Origin: a virus
IMG/VR virus record: IMGVR_UViG_3300045588_000033
Coordinates: 27,511 to 91,510 of that record
Length of the DNA: 64,000 nucleotides
Direction: 5' to 3' (one strand)
The position numbers and the translations under genes are program-made. Within the stretch, counting starts at the first letter, position 1; each line of letters begins with the position of its first letter. Positions 28,801 to 39,301 of this stretch are shown piece by piece. Below the pieces are notes generated by a model that had not been told where the DNA came from, did not search any database, and saw only the letters and a program-made list of their open reading frames with translations.

Positions 28801-31800
28801 TGAGTCAGAAACTCAAAAGTTTCTTTGCTACTATTCCTAAATTTGTTTCCAATAGAAAGGACGCTAGGCCTCTACTAAACGTATTTAATGTACAAGAAAA
28901 AGAAGAAGGCGGTAAAGTATTTGGTTACCTATTATCTCGTATTTCTGATAGTTATTCTGTAGAAAATATGATGGAAAAGCTTCAAGCTATTAAAACTGAG
29001 AAGCCCTACATTGTGCACATTATAGAAAAAATGGAACAAGATTCCACATTGAAAACAGAATTGTGGCTAGCAATAGGACAAAAGCATTTTGCTACTTTCT
29101 CATTTGCTTATGATGATAATGGTGAATACAAAATAATTAAATCTAATAGAAAGAATTTTGGAAATATAGTTAGAGACGAAATTATTGGTGGATTCTTAAT
29201 ACAAGGTAATCCATTGTTTGAAAAAGATGCAAAAGGCCGAACTAATTTTGAAGATATTAATTTAGAAAAAGTAGATGCTTTATTAGAAGCTCTTACAAAT
29301 ATTAAGTTAAGTGCTTCTACAATAAATAAAGCAGAAGGAAATACTAAAAAAGCTGCTGAATTATTATTTAAAGTGCTTTCTAATACAATTACTAAAGTCA
29401 ATATTAATATTTCTCCTGAAGATATTTACACAGTGTGGAATCCTGAAACAGGAAAAGCTTCTTGGAAAAATATTGAAAATTTAATAAATACCTTAATAGA
29501 TATCACTACTGAGTTAAGCAATAATAAAAATCCATTCTTAGGTTTAAAACCAGACGAGTTAATAGTAGATAGGAAAGTAAAGGGAGATAAGAATTCTATA
29601 GAAAAATTAGGTAGAATTTTACAACCTGCTTTAGAAAAAGAAGTAGTTTCTGCATTTAGAAATATAGAGGGAAATACTGTGTACAATTTAATTTTATCTA
29701 ATTTCTTAAATAAACAATTAGATAAGTTTAAAAATGAAGAATCTTTTCAAGAGTATTTAGAACAAATATCTAAAGATTCTTTACTAAGCAATCTTCCATT
29801 TATAAAAGATTTAAATGACCCAGACTCTGGAGTTATGAAGGCTCTAAATGTAATTATATTAGACGGTCTAGCTAGAAAAGGTAAGAAGAAGTCGGTAACT
29901 TACGAGAAGATGTCGGATATAGAAATGATGGCTACAGAGTTAGCAATGTTTCAGAATTCAAATTCTCAATCAAAAGCAAAATACAAATTACCAATTCCTT
30001 CAGATGCGCCAACAATTCCATTCTTGGAATCAAGTAAGTTTACAAAAGAAGAATTAGTAGATAAGTTAACTGCTACAGCTAAGGCAGAATTTTCTAGAAT
30101 TACTAAATTACGAAGTAATACTAATAAAGACCTTGCATTAATACCTAATTATTTAGAAAAAGGTGTAGACTTTCAAATATTATCTTTTTTAAATAGTAAG
30201 ATTGATAAAACTAAGGTATTTAATGAAAAGCAAGTTAGAGCTCTAATAGAGGAATTCTTAAATAATAAATTTATACAAGACCATATTGCATATTACAAGA
30301 AAAAAGGTATTATAACTGCAGTAAATCCAACTACAGGAGAAATTGCTTTTGCTGACGGTTTAATAAGTAAGAGTGTAAAAAACAAAACTGAGTTCTTTAA
30401 AGACTTTTTGTATAACACTTATTATATGAATACTCAGTTAACTACAGTATTTGGGGGAGATCCTGCTTTTTATAAGAGCACTGTAGATTATCAGAAAAGA
30501 TATAAGCAAATTATGAGTCCAGGTATCTACACAGATACTGCAAATTTACCTGATACTTATAATGCTATTATTCTTAATGATGAAGAAGCTCCTACAGCTA
30601 AAGAAACTGTAGAAGTTATAGTAGAATTAATTAAAAATTCTGATTTAAATAAAGAAGAAAAAGCAGAATTAACAGCTTTATGGAAAACGGCTAAGCACAA
30701 TCTTACAGATGCTGCTACTTTTATTAGTCCTTTACGTAAGAAGCAACAATTGCAAGGATTAAAAAGATGGACTCCTCCACACGAAGATGCTTATCAACGG
30801 GAAATTAAAGGCTTGCCTTCTTTGCCTGAAGATTTAAATTTATTCCAACCAGAAAAACCTTTCTTCTTTACGCAAAGAATAGTTAATGGGACAGTTGTTC
30901 CTACGCAAATTAAAAACTCTGAGATAGTTCTTACAAGAGAATTAGCTTATAAAAAAGATACAGACGGTAATTTTAAATTTCCTAAGTTAGTTGCTATTTA
31001 TAATACTTTAATGAATGGTATAGAAACTGAAGAAGGAGTTACTAGAATAGATACTGCTATTTTTGAATCAGCTGTTAAAGTAGGCGCTTTAGGTAATTCT
31101 ACTAATGCTAAAGGCAAAGTAAGATTTACTTCTTACGAATTACAAGAAGACGGTACTTACGCTTTACCTGCAGATACTCAAGTAATAACTCTTAAAAGTG
31201 AAGAATGGAGATTACAGCAAGAAACTCCTGAACACTACATAGACTCAGAAGGTAACTTTGGTACCCAGTTGAGAAACCTTGCTATTGGAGATATGGACCT
31301 TACAGGTACGTATAATATTAACGGCAAAAGTATGACAGGCGAAGACGTTGCTAAGTTATACCAAGAATTAATTGCTGAAGATTTAAAATCTTCTTTTGAA
31401 GAATTAAAAGAAGTATTTGAAAACAAGGATGGCTCAATAGATTACGAGCGTCTAGCAGAAATGCTTAGAAAAGAGGTTATAAGTAGAGACATGGGTCAAG
31501 AATATTTAGATGCATTAGCACCTATTAAAGATGCCATGGGGAATACTACTACTACTCTTCCTTTGTACCATCCTTTGATTTCTTACAAAATGATGGCAGT
31601 AATGAACTCTTTCTTTCAGAATAGAGTTACTAAGCAAAAAATTGCAGGAGGTGCAGTAATTAATGCTTCTTCTTACGGTGTAAATGAAGACTTAAAGTTT
31701 AAAGTAGATAAAAAACTAGGTAAAATTACTCTTCAAGCAATGATGCCTTGGACATCCAGAAAGTATTTCCCATTAGATGCTAATGGAGAAGTAGATATGG

Positions 31801-34800
31801 CTGCTATTAAAGCAAATGCTCCAGAATTATTAAGAATTATTGGATATAGAATTCCTAACGAAGATAAGTACTCAACATTTAATATTGAGATAGTAGGATT
31901 TACTCCACCAAATATGGGGGGATTAATGATGCTGCCTGTAGAGGTAACCACTTTAGCGGGGCTTGACTTTGATATTGACAAAATGTATATGATGGCTAGG
32001 TCATTCTATGTCAATAAGAGAGGTAATCCTGTTTATATTAAATACGTAGATAAAGTAGAATCTGAAGAAGATGCACAGACTTTAGCTAAAAATATATTCT
32101 CTAATTTTAAAGATTATAAAAGATTTGTTCTTAAGAATGTTGAAGCCAAGAACGTCGATAAGATGTTAGAAGGACGAACAGATTTATTAGACAAGTTAGC
32201 TCTTGACCCTGCTATAATGGCGGATAAAGAGGATATCAGCAAATCTATTAAAGAATTAAAAGAAGAGAAAAAAGCTGCTATCTTACTACACGGCCCAGAT
32301 AGTAGATTTGTAAAGTATATTCAAGATAGTTTAGATGATTTATACCTAGCTATTTCCGATGCTGTCCCTTTTAATGAAACACAAACTCCTTTAACAGCTA
32401 AACACGAAGAAGCAATTAACTTTATTGCTAAGAAATTATTAGACAAAGATTTTAATGCTGTAGAATTTAATTCATCATTAGCAAGAGATAATAAAAAATT
32501 AGAGATTATTCAAGGTATTTTTGAGAATAAGAACACTGCATTGTCTATACTTAACCCTGGAAACTTTGACTCTCTTAAAGAAAATGCTGCTAGAATTAGA
32601 TTGCTACAAGCAGGAAAAGAAGTAGAAGGATTAACTAGAGCACAACTTATTAAAGAAACAGAAGCACTAGATAACGAAGAAGATTTTAATATTAACTATC
32701 CTTCTACGCAACTAGAGCTATTCAGAAGAAATATGACGGGTAAGCAGTTGATTGGTATTTTTGCTAATCACAATACTCACCATGCTAAAGCGCAATATAC
32801 TGACTTGCAATTAAAAACTCCAATTGTTATAAACGGAGTTTCTTATTCTATGTTGAATCAAGTTAAGAATGAACAAGGATCTCGTATTTCAAAATCACTA
32901 GCAACTGACTTAGCAGCTGTAGTGGATACTGCAAAAGATCCAATTGCATCTTTCTTAAATATGAATACGTTTACTGCTAATACACAAGCACTGTTGCAGC
33001 GATTAGGAGTAAATGATAGAACAGTTTTTGCTCTATTGAACCAGCCTATTATTTTGGAATTAACTCAAAAGTATTTTAACGATAAAGGGTCGCTATCTGA
33101 GGAAAAGCACTTAATGGAAATTAAAGCAAAGTGGCTAAAAACTTTAACAGAAAAGCTAGAAGGAGCAGATATAGATTTAAAAGAATATAAAGATAATTTA
33201 GAATTAAATTTAGAAACTCTAGAAAATAATATCTATCCTAGTAAGACCTTAGAATATTATGCTGAACAATATAGAGCTATTAATGCTTTTGAAGTTTACT
33301 ATAAATATGCTACTGAATTAGGCACAGGTGTACAAGCTGCTAAAGTTGATACAACTGGAGTAGGCCCTACAAGTGCTACTAACTTCATCATAGTTAATAA
33401 GCAAAATAGATTACTAGAAAAAATAAAAGGAAATTCTAATACTATAATTGGATTAGACGAAGTATTTAAAACAGGTACTCGTCAAATAATGATTCCTGCA
33501 TTTAATAAATGGGGTATAGAAGGTCCTATTAATATTCTTAATAAAATATTTGCATCTATTGGTAATTTTAATGCTCAAGGAGAATTAAATTTCTCTTCTC
33601 TTGGAGAATTAAAAAATTGGTTCGACAAGCAAAAAGGTGATTTTTCTTCTTTAACTGAAAAAGAAGCAGGAATGATTGACATAAATTACATCAATTTCTT
33701 GGCAAGTAAATTTCCTTTCTTTGACTACAGCAAAAGTGCTAATATTCTAAATAATTTACCCGATGCTTTAGTCGCTTTTAAAAAGGAAATGCCTACTAAT
33801 TCTCCTTATAGTTCATTGCTGAATTCTTTGTATGTAGTAGCTCCCGACGGTAGTTCTAATATCAAAAGAATTGACTTTTACACTACAGGTAAAAATTCTC
33901 TAGATACTCAGAGAAGTAGAGAAGCTTGGGAAAGAATGTTAATAGATGAGAATCCTGCAGTAAAAGAATTGGCACTTAAATTAGTTCAATATACTTTCTT
34001 CTCTGCAGGTTACGGATTTGGACCATTTACTTTTGCTAATATAGTTCCAGTTAAGTTTTGGACAAATAAATATCAAATAGAAAATAATATTGTAGATTCT
34101 AAGGGAAGACCATTTAATCTTTTCTTATCGTCTGCTTTAGAGTCTGATTTCTTGAAAAATGATCCAGTAGTTGCGGATAGATTTAAGAAACAATTTATTC
34201 AAAATTACGCAGATAAAGAGCAGTTTACTAAAACTGTTAAAGTAGACAAGGTATTTACACCAGGTGCAGGAAAAACTAAAGAACAATTAGATTTCGATAC
34301 TACAATGGCTGCCAAAGAAGCTCCACAAGGAGTTATTATGACTGCTAAAGGTAATTTAATTGTTAATAGAGATAAGAATCCTCAATTGCTTCCTTTTGGT
34401 CTTAAAGCTGCTCCTGTAAAATATATTAAAGTTTATAATAAAAAAGGAGGATTTACTTTATACGAATATAAAGAAACTGCTTTTGACCAAAAAAACAATG
34501 ATATTTATGAAGGAAAAACTAAAATAGACACTGTAACATATTTCCCTATAAATACTTTAGGTACTTCAAACTTTGCTTTAGAATTTAATTATAATGATGA
34601 TATTTCAAAGTCAATACTTGAGGGTACTAAAAAAGTGGCAACTGCTAGTCCTATATCACAAATGGACGCAGAAATGGACAGAATAACTCAAGAATCACTA
34701 GCAGGCATAGAACAAGATGCCTTACAAGATATTAGATCTCTAAGTCCTACTACTGCTCCAACTACTAGCACTAGCCCTTTAGATCTTTTAGGACAAATGG

Positions 34801-35039
34801 CAGATAGAAATTTAGAACCTGAAAAAGAAACTCCTGCAGCTACTAAATCTCCATTAGATTTACTCGGGCAGATGGCAGATACAAGTAGAAACGCTGAGGG
34901 ATTGTTTGAAAAATTAGGAGGAGATTCTTATAAAGAATATACAGATGCAGGCGGTACTGAGATAAGTAAAAAAGATTTCTTATCTTTAAGCCAACAATCT
35001 CAGGATAATGCAATATTTCAAGCTAAAAATTGTAAATAA
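25836..35039 (+). CDS. virion RNA polymerase polyprotein with zincin motif
   Basis: 3067 residues. The key signature is TLAGLDFDIDKMYMMA, an Asp2044-x-Asp2046-x-Asp2048 metal-binding motif of two-barrel RNA polymerases, preceded by IIGYRIPNEDKYS, which aligns with the bacterial beta-prime RxP segment. The crAss-like phage virion RNA polymerase (phi14:2 gp66) has the same arrangement. Around residue 680 an H-E-A-F-H motif (TTYHEAFHVIFN) marks a zincin metallopeptidase domain, also known in crAss-like polymerase proteins. The N-terminal 600 and C-terminal 900 residues have no known enzyme motif. Near the C-terminus SPLDLLGQMAD is repeated. It is probably packaged and injected to transcribe early genes. 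Confidence 0.85.
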   Translation: MACQYWYNNAWRSEEEFKNILDSGLLDNLIKDKKVSIPGLKADAKKAREFAKAGIKKQPLRLRIINKIQARINNEREPITGAFVNNNPVKVLAQATAEKKQKNPKAAQIPFLIVIKVKGELKVGKETKNTEKLRNEILNSKISGTIVENLKEGIPYMMVPSAYGLYPIQMKSHAVKDTTAFTGLKTAVKALQTANPQDFFLTKKNIEKMLYQTTIDIEAGKYKVVRQDPTTKLAVTKLFSTAEETSAYLGNLLYRCDYTKINSVVGGTDYNTQLANIGAVSTDLFSEDGNFFNSSSFVIEAYQISPEDKATLELLIESKVGPNPASVSFSNAVAQQNTTAPAASINKADESPIFNTPIDQVNAAIAASTGEIIRDYTIAPNTNFPIARVIASVKDGVVTVQSIQLISKSKQVNQSDKITISPKKPTSKQQQAATKAFFESKDIIAIKEKATKTPAPTGVVDWLNLISKATSSKELDAIVDQIDKADAMTQALMEDIATTRLILPETSPTTKSPSAITAALQQMVDQELTDLAPEVEEEGMDTLEGMIARSKETVAEEPIAEESMDFGSLFDDEVDIEGKTLEEVPNAVKTRLRQTPKTDGTKWSKKEEITKLREMIGNRSKKNNGKVRIFKSLEALEEYLPAETYEMLLEARKHGKQLHGVFTEAALYLSENAAAGTTYHEAFHVIFNLALPLETRVKILNEALEKYPEELPLVKVVDASGKETFRMPTFIEIEELLADKFMDYVMSKEEDKFGDKDFEFTTLGKTFRGMYRMLEVFFHPSRKIDIDQLFEDINWGVYKYSVNFRNTVLPFQVKLKQTDPDHKYDNGEEERQAFVYMQSRMDDIFDVYRSISIENENKTEREIINTMGVDKFYTQLLSNIFADAKLNRNNSAGQYIMKLYSVLTNGGTAASTVEIEGKLFKQFNKPTDLLQRFNQSLVLRGLHMSYKGAVAAKDNLIGDSANPIETNEENTKSEAWMKGNIEMDPRDSMSQKLKSFFATIPKFVSNRKDARPLLNVFNVQEKEEGGKVFGYLLSRISDSYSVENMMEKLQAIKTEKPYIVHIIEKMEQDSTLKTELWLAIGQKHFATFSFAYDDNGEYKIIKSNRKNFGNIVRDEIIGGFLIQGNPLFEKDAKGRTNFEDINLEKVDALLEALTNIKLSASTINKAEGNTKKAAELLFKVLSNTITKVNINISPEDIYTVWNPETGKASWKNIENLINTLIDITTELSNNKNPFLGLKPDELIVDRKVKGDKNSIEKLGRILQPALEKEVVSAFRNIEGNTVYNLILSNFLNKQLDKFKNEESFQEYLEQISKDSLLSNLPFIKDLNDPDSGVMKALNVIILDGLARKGKKKSVTYEKMSDIEMMATELAMFQNSNSQSKAKYKLPIPSDAPTIPFLESSKFTKEELVDKLTATAKAEFSRITKLRSNTNKDLALIPNYLEKGVDFQILSFLNSKIDKTKVFNEKQVRALIEEFLNNKFIQDHIAYYKKKGIITAVNPTTGEIAFADGLISKSVKNKTEFFKDFLYNTYYMNTQLTTVFGGDPAFYKSTVDYQKRYKQIMSPGIYTDTANLPDTYNAIILNDEEAPTAKETVEVIVELIKNSDLNKEEKAELTALWKTAKHNLTDAATFISPLRKKQQLQGLKRWTPPHEDAYQREIKGLPSLPEDLNLFQPEKPFFFTQRIVNGTVVPTQIKNSEIVLTRELAYKKDTDGNFKFPKLVAIYNTLMNGIETEEGVTRIDTAIFESAVKVGALGNSTNAKGKVRFTSYELQEDGTYALPADTQVITLKSEEWRLQQETPEHYIDSEGNFGTQLRNLAIGDMDLTGTYNINGKSMTGEDVAKLYQELIAEDLKSSFEELKEVFENKDGSIDYERLAEMLRKEVISRDMGQEYLDALAPIKDAMGNTTTTLPLYHPLISYKMMAVMNSFFQNRVTKQKIAGGAVINASSYGVNEDLKFKVDKKLGKITLQAMMPWTSRKYFPLDANGEVDMAAIKANAPELLRIIGYRIPNEDKYSTFNIEIVGFTPPNMGGLMMLPVEVTTLAGLDFDIDKMYMMARSFYVNKRGNPVYIKYVDKVESEEDAQTLAKNIFSNFKDYKRFVLKNVEAKNVDKMLEGRTDLLDKLALDPAIMADKEDISKSIKELKEEKKAAILLHGPDSRFVKYIQDSLDDLYLAISDAVPFNETQTPLTAKHEEAINFIAKKLLDKDFNAVEFNSSLARDNKKLEIIQGIFENKNTALSILNPGNFDSLKENAARIRLLQAGKEVEGLTRAQLIKETEALDNEEDFNINYPSTQLELFRRNMTGKQLIGIFANHNTHHAKAQYTDLQLKTPIVINGVSYSMLNQVKNEQGSRISKSLATDLAAVVDTAKDPIASFLNMNTFTANTQALLQRLGVNDRTVFALLNQPIILELTQKYFNDKGSLSEEKHLMEIKAKWLKTLTEKLEGADIDLKEYKDNLELNLETLENNIYPSKTLEYYAEQYRAINAFEVYYKYATELGTGVQAAKVDTTGVGPTSATNFIIVNKQNRLLEKIKGNSNTIIGLDEVFKTGTRQIMIPAFNKWGIEGPINILNKIFASIGNFNAQGELNFSSLGELKNWFDKQKGDFSSLTEKEAGMIDINYINFLASKFPFFDYSKSANILNNLPDALVAFKKEMPTNSPYSSLLNSLYVVAPDGSSNIKRIDFYTTGKNSLDTQRSREAWERMLIDENPAVKELALKLVQYTFFSAGYGFGPFTFANIVPVKFWTNKYQIENNIVDSKGRPFNLFLSSALESDFLKNDPVVADRFKKQFIQNYADKEQFTKTVKVDKVFTPGAGKTKEQLDFDTTMAAKEAPQGVIMTAKGNLIVNRDKNPQLLPFGLKAAPVKYIKVYNKKGGFTLYEYKETAFDQKNNDIYEGKTKIDTVTYFPINTLGTSNFALEFNYNDDISKSILEGTKKVATASPISQMDAEMDRITQESLAGIEQDALQDIRSLSPTTAPTTSTSPLDLLGQMADRNLEPEKETPAATKSPLDLLGQMADTSRNAEGLFEKLGGDSYKEYTDAGGTEISKKDFLSLSQQSQDNAIFQAKNCK

Positions 35040-35048
35040 ATTTATTTT

Positions 35049-38000
35049 ATGTCACATTGTATAAATACTTCACATCCAGAATATTTAGAGTTATTACTTC
35101 AAACTGAATTAAGTCCAGGTGTTTTAAAAGCTAAAATAGCTACTTGGATGGATAATAATACTGCGGATAGATTTCCTACAGTCTCTGATATATTAGATGC
35201 TACAGATGATGTTTTATACAATATAGAAAAAGAAACGCATGCTTCCGCAAAAGCTAAAATACTTAAAAAAGTAAATGCTAATAAAGAAGGTTATGTTTCT
35301 CCCTTTAAATATCCAGAACTACTTACATTAGTAGGAATGTATAATAGGAGTCAGCCTAAAAAATCTTTAGAATTACTTAAAGCAGCTTCAGGAAATTATT
35401 ATATTAATGTTATAGGCACTGCATTACAACTAACTTCTAAAACTAACGAACAACCTATAAAGGAATTAGAAACTAAATTAAGAAGTTGGGCAAGAACCCA
35501 TGGTATCGCTATTGAAGCGATGGAAGATTTAATGAGAAGATTTGATGGTCGCTATAAAGACGGAGCATTAGGATTAGCAGATTTTACTAAACAATTAATA
35601 GGATTAGCAGACGGTGCTAAAATGGATACTCTGCCTGAAGAAATTGCTCACTTTGCAGTTAGAATCTTAAAAGATAGAGGAGATATAGCGGTACTAAGAG
35701 CATTGGAAGTAGTTAATTTAACTACTGAATATGCAGAAGTATTAGAAGAATACGAAGGTGTTTATACTACCGAAGAGCAATTTAGGGAAGAAGCATTGGG
35801 TAAAATACTAGCCAAAGAAATAGTAGGTCAATATACTAAGCCAGAGGTTGCAAGACCAGAAACCAAAGGATTCCTTGCATATTTAAATGCTATAAAGGAA
35901 AGATTTTTAAAGTGGGTAAAAACTAATTTCAGCAAAGGCACACCTGCTAGAACAGATTTAGAGAATTTTATACAACCATTAGCGCAATCTATATTGCAAA
36001 ATGAGCGATTGGGAGAAATACAAGTGCAAAGAGAATTAGATGTGCTATATCAATTGCCTAAAGAGGAAGAAGAAGAAATTCCCGAAGCAGAACAGCCTGT
36101 AGATTTAGCAATGGAAAGAAAACAAAAATTCTTACAAGAAGCTAAATTACAGATGATAAATCGTATGACGCAATTAGAGCGTGGTGCTAAAAGTCAGTTA
36201 GCTATAGACAGATTAAAATCAGAAATAACAATATTAGAATATCAAATAAGCACTGGACAATTAGATGCAGCTATAAGTAGTTTTGTTATATTGGCTCAAA
36301 AAGAATTAGGTCAAATTTATAATGTATTAGAAAAAGGAATAGATAGCAGCACTATGAATCCTGGAGTAATTGTAATGTCCAAAGGATTTATAGATATGTA
36401 TTCTAATTTATTTAATACTTTCCTAGCAGATATCTACGATTGGAGAGTTCCTAAAGAAGTTCGACAAGACTTAATAAATACTATCCAAACTACAGGTTCT
36501 CTTATCTCAGCTATGAATCCGATGATTTATACATTATCTAGACGAGAAGGAATTAAAGCTGTAATAGAGGGCAATACTGATCATAATGGTGATAAAATAG
36601 ACCCAGATTTTGATGAAGCAGCTGCTTTTGATGATACTCATGAGGACATGAGTGCCTACAGACTACAAGTAGGTATTTATAAAAATGCTAGTTCTTTTCT
36701 TATTAAAGCTGCAACTAAAATAATATTCGATTCTATAAGTAGAGTAAAAAGATTTGCAACACAAACAGGCAATGAACTATTAACTGCTCAAACAGCTATG
36801 TTAGCTTCTGGAGCAAAAATAATGGACCTAGTAGAAAAAGATGAAAAAGGTAATCCTACTCATTATTTTATACGAGAATACCATTGGGATCGATATTATA
36901 AAAATATAAATGCTACTAAAGACGAAATTGTTGCAGCATTAGGAGTAGATAACTACGGCCAAATAGTAAAAGATTACCTTAATCCCGCAGATAAAAAAGT
37001 TTTTAACGATATTTGGAAAGAATTTTTTGCTAATAATACTAAATTAGTAAAAATGACTGAAGAAATAGATGGAAAATTAGTAACCATAGAAACTAGTGTT
37101 CCAAATGATTCTTACAAAAATTCAAGTTTTGCCGAAGTAATGGCGAATCCTGCTACTAAAAATTACTATGACTTACTAATTGCTAAGAAGAAAGAAGCCA
37201 TAATGAAGCTTCCTATTCAATATAGAAAAGAGCGTGCTGTTTACATGGTGCCTCCTGTTATTAAAAGCACACTAGATAGATTAACTAATTCTAATGAGAG
37301 TATCTTAAATAGAGTAGGCAAACTTACAAGAGATTCTTTATTCTTAGACCCAGATGATACACAGTTTGGTCAGATATCAGAATTAAATAATAAGATGGTT
37401 CCTATTTTCTTTACAGGAGCCTTAAAAGACACTAATGACCTAGCATTTGATGTTGCTCGTACAGTTACGTTATTTGCAGAAATGGCTGAGAATTTCCAAG
37501 AAATGAATAAGATTTCGGGAGATTTAGGCGTTATTCAATTATCTATGGCGGAACGTAATTACTTTAAAGGTAAGATACGTAAAACAGGTAAAGAAGGCAC
37601 TAACGAATATAAAGCATTGGAAATTCTTTTAGATACTCACGTATTTGGCGTAGAGAGACAAGCTTTGCTTTCTAAGCCCGTTCCTTCTAATATTGTAACA
37701 GAAAAATTAGGTATTGCAGGTAAGCAATTTTCAGGTACTAAATTTTCTCAAGTATTTAGTAATTTTATTAAAGATAATAACCTTGCTTTCGGGTTTACTA
37801 CTGCAATCTCCGCATTTTTAAAAGGATCTGGGGATTCTATTATAGAAGACCAAGTAGGTATTTATACTACTAATGAAAGTAAAATGTGGGCTCGAGGCGA
37901 GTTTATGAAAAACATTGCACATGTAAGTACTGAGATAGGCAAAGCTAAACAAACTAATAAAATGCATCTTATACTACAACAAACACAAGTTGTAAATTTA

Positions 38001-39242
38001 GATAAGATGCTGCGAGATACATCTAAAAATAGAGTTGTAAGACAATTAGCAACTAAGGATATGTTGTATATTCCTTTTGCTACAGGTGACTACGGCTTAA
38101 AAGGCAGAGTTGCTTTAGCTATTTATGATAATTATAGATTACACAATGGCCAGTTTATGACTAGAGCTAAGTTCTATGAAAAAACTGCTAAAAATGCAGG
38201 AGTAGCTAATGATAGTGCTCACCAAAAAAATGTAGGTAAAGATTGGGAAGCTCTAAGAGAAAAAAGTTTATACAATGCTTATGAAGTTATTGATGGTAAT
38301 TTGCAAATTAGATCCGAATTCCAGCAATTTGTAACTCCTGGATTATTAGCTTCAGTTGACGGTAAAGTAGATCACGTAACTCATAAAATAGATGGTACTT
38401 TAAGTGCTACAGATAAAGGAGCACTTGCAAGAACTATCTTAGGCGATTATCTATTAATGCACAGAGGATGGTTTATAGGAATGGTAGATGCTAAATTTAA
38501 AGTTGAAGGTAAAAGCCTTATAACAGAAGAAGATGAAATAGGTGACTATAGAGCTTCTTTAGATTTTATGTGGAACGGAATTGGCAAAGCTATTGTTAAA
38601 GATAGAGCAGGTTTACAAGGAGCTTACGCTAGTTGGAAAACTTTAAGTCCTGCAAAAAAACGAGGAGTTAAAAAAACTATTTTAGATTTATTCTACTTAA
38701 ACATCGTATCCGTACTTGCAGCAATGGCAAATATAGCAGCTGATGCAGATGATGACGATAAAGATTGGACAACTCAATATACCGCTTATCAGTTAAACAG
38801 GCTACTACTTGAACAAGGTGCTGCTTGGTCTCCTGCAGAACTTGCAAATATGATCGATGAGCCAGTTGTAGGAGCAAGAATGATTAAAGATTTATTAGAT
38901 ATTTCTGAGTCATTTAATTTTACAGAAACTTACGAAGGCGGTATGTATAAAGATGAGTCACATGCTAGTAAATGGTGGTTCCGTAAATTGCCTATTAAGA
39001 ATCTTTACGAGATGCAATTTCCAGAAATGAAGAATCAATTTATTAAGCAGATGGTAGATTCTAAAGTATATCAAATGATGACTCCTGAACAACAAATTAA
39101 TGTTGGATTATTAGGAACTTTTAAAAATATGTTTATACCTACAGGTATTTTAAGAGATGAAAATGCTAGCCAATTTGACCCAGTTCCAGACTTAATAGAA
39201 GAATTGGAAGAAGATCAAGAGGTAGATAACGGATTCAATTAA
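35049..39242 (+). CDS. giant virion-associated protein downstream of the virion RNA polymerase
   Basis: 1397 residues. Residues about 195-205 read LPEEIAHFAVRIL, an E-E-x-x-H variant of the zincin HExxH that is frequent in phage ejected proteins. A long helical central region follows, then a predicted membrane segment near residue 1215 (LFYLNIVSVLAAMANIAADA) followed by an acidic patch. The last gene of the late block, it starts 9 bases after the polymerase. It is a probable partner in the injected complex; whether it forms part of the polymerase cannot be told from sequence. Confidence 0.55.
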   Translation: MSHCINTSHPEYLELLLQTELSPGVLKAKIATWMDNNTADRFPTVSDILDATDDVLYNIEKETHASAKAKILKKVNANKEGYVSPFKYPELLTLVGMYNRSQPKKSLELLKAASGNYYINVIGTALQLTSKTNEQPIKELETKLRSWARTHGIAIEAMEDLMRRFDGRYKDGALGLADFTKQLIGLADGAKMDTLPEEIAHFAVRILKDRGDIAVLRALEVVNLTTEYAEVLEEYEGVYTTEEQFREEALGKILAKEIVGQYTKPEVARPETKGFLAYLNAIKERFLKWVKTNFSKGTPARTDLENFIQPLAQSILQNERLGEIQVQRELDVLYQLPKEEEEEIPEAEQPVDLAMERKQKFLQEAKLQMINRMTQLERGAKSQLAIDRLKSEITILEYQISTGQLDAAISSFVILAQKELGQIYNVLEKGIDSSTMNPGVIVMSKGFIDMYSNLFNTFLADIYDWRVPKEVRQDLINTIQTTGSLISAMNPMIYTLSRREGIKAVIEGNTDHNGDKIDPDFDEAAAFDDTHEDMSAYRLQVGIYKNASSFLIKAATKIIFDSISRVKRFATQTGNELLTAQTAMLASGAKIMDLVEKDEKGNPTHYFIREYHWDRYYKNINATKDEIVAALGVDNYGQIVKDYLNPADKKVFNDIWKEFFANNTKLVKMTEEIDGKLVTIETSVPNDSYKNSSFAEVMANPATKNYYDLLIAKKKEAIMKLPIQYRKERAVYMVPPVIKSTLDRLTNSNESILNRVGKLTRDSLFLDPDDTQFGQISELNNKMVPIFFTGALKDTNDLAFDVARTVTLFAEMAENFQEMNKISGDLGVIQLSMAERNYFKGKIRKTGKEGTNEYKALEILLDTHVFGVERQALLSKPVPSNIVTEKLGIAGKQFSGTKFSQVFSNFIKDNNLAFGFTTAISAFLKGSGDSIIEDQVGIYTTNESKMWARGEFMKNIAHVSTEIGKAKQTNKMHLILQQTQVVNLDKMLRDTSKNRVVRQLATKDMLYIPFATGDYGLKGRVALAIYDNYRLHNGQFMTRAKFYEKTAKNAGVANDSAHQKNVGKDWEALREKSLYNAYEVIDGNLQIRSEFQQFVTPGLLASVDGKVDHVTHKIDGTLSATDKGALARTILGDYLLMHRGWFIGMVDAKFKVEGKSLITEEDEIGDYRASLDFMWNGIGKAIVKDRAGLQGAYASWKTLSPAKKRGVKKTILDLFYLNIVSVLAAMANIAADADDDDKDWTTQYTAYQLNRLLLEQGAAWSPAELANMIDEPVVGARMIKDLLDISESFNFTETYEGGMYKDESHASKWWFRKLPIKNLYEMQFPEMKNQFIKQMVDSKVYQMMTPEQQINVGLLGTFKNMFIPTGILRDENASQFDPVPDLIEELEEDQEVDNGFN

Positions 39243-39273
39243 CGAAACGTCAAATTTTTTTTAAAGCCCGTAA

Positions 39274-39301
39274 AGAGCAATGAGTATTAACTCACTGCTC
39301 T
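39274..39301. terminator. bidirectional hairpin terminator between converging blocks
   Basis: AGAGCAATGAGT and ACTCACTGCTCT form a 12-bp stem with one A-C mismatch around an ATTA loop, extendable by one A-T pair. It lies between the converging late and early blocks, and the stop codon of the last minus-strand gene is inside the stem. Neither side has a long uninterrupted U-run next to the stem, so strength is uncertain. Confidence 0.55.

Noticed and set aside
35049-39242. Second catalytic subunit of the virion RNA polymerase
   Set aside because: No DxDxD or other double-psi beta-barrel motif was found; a membrane-like segment near the C-terminus points to an ejection protein instead.
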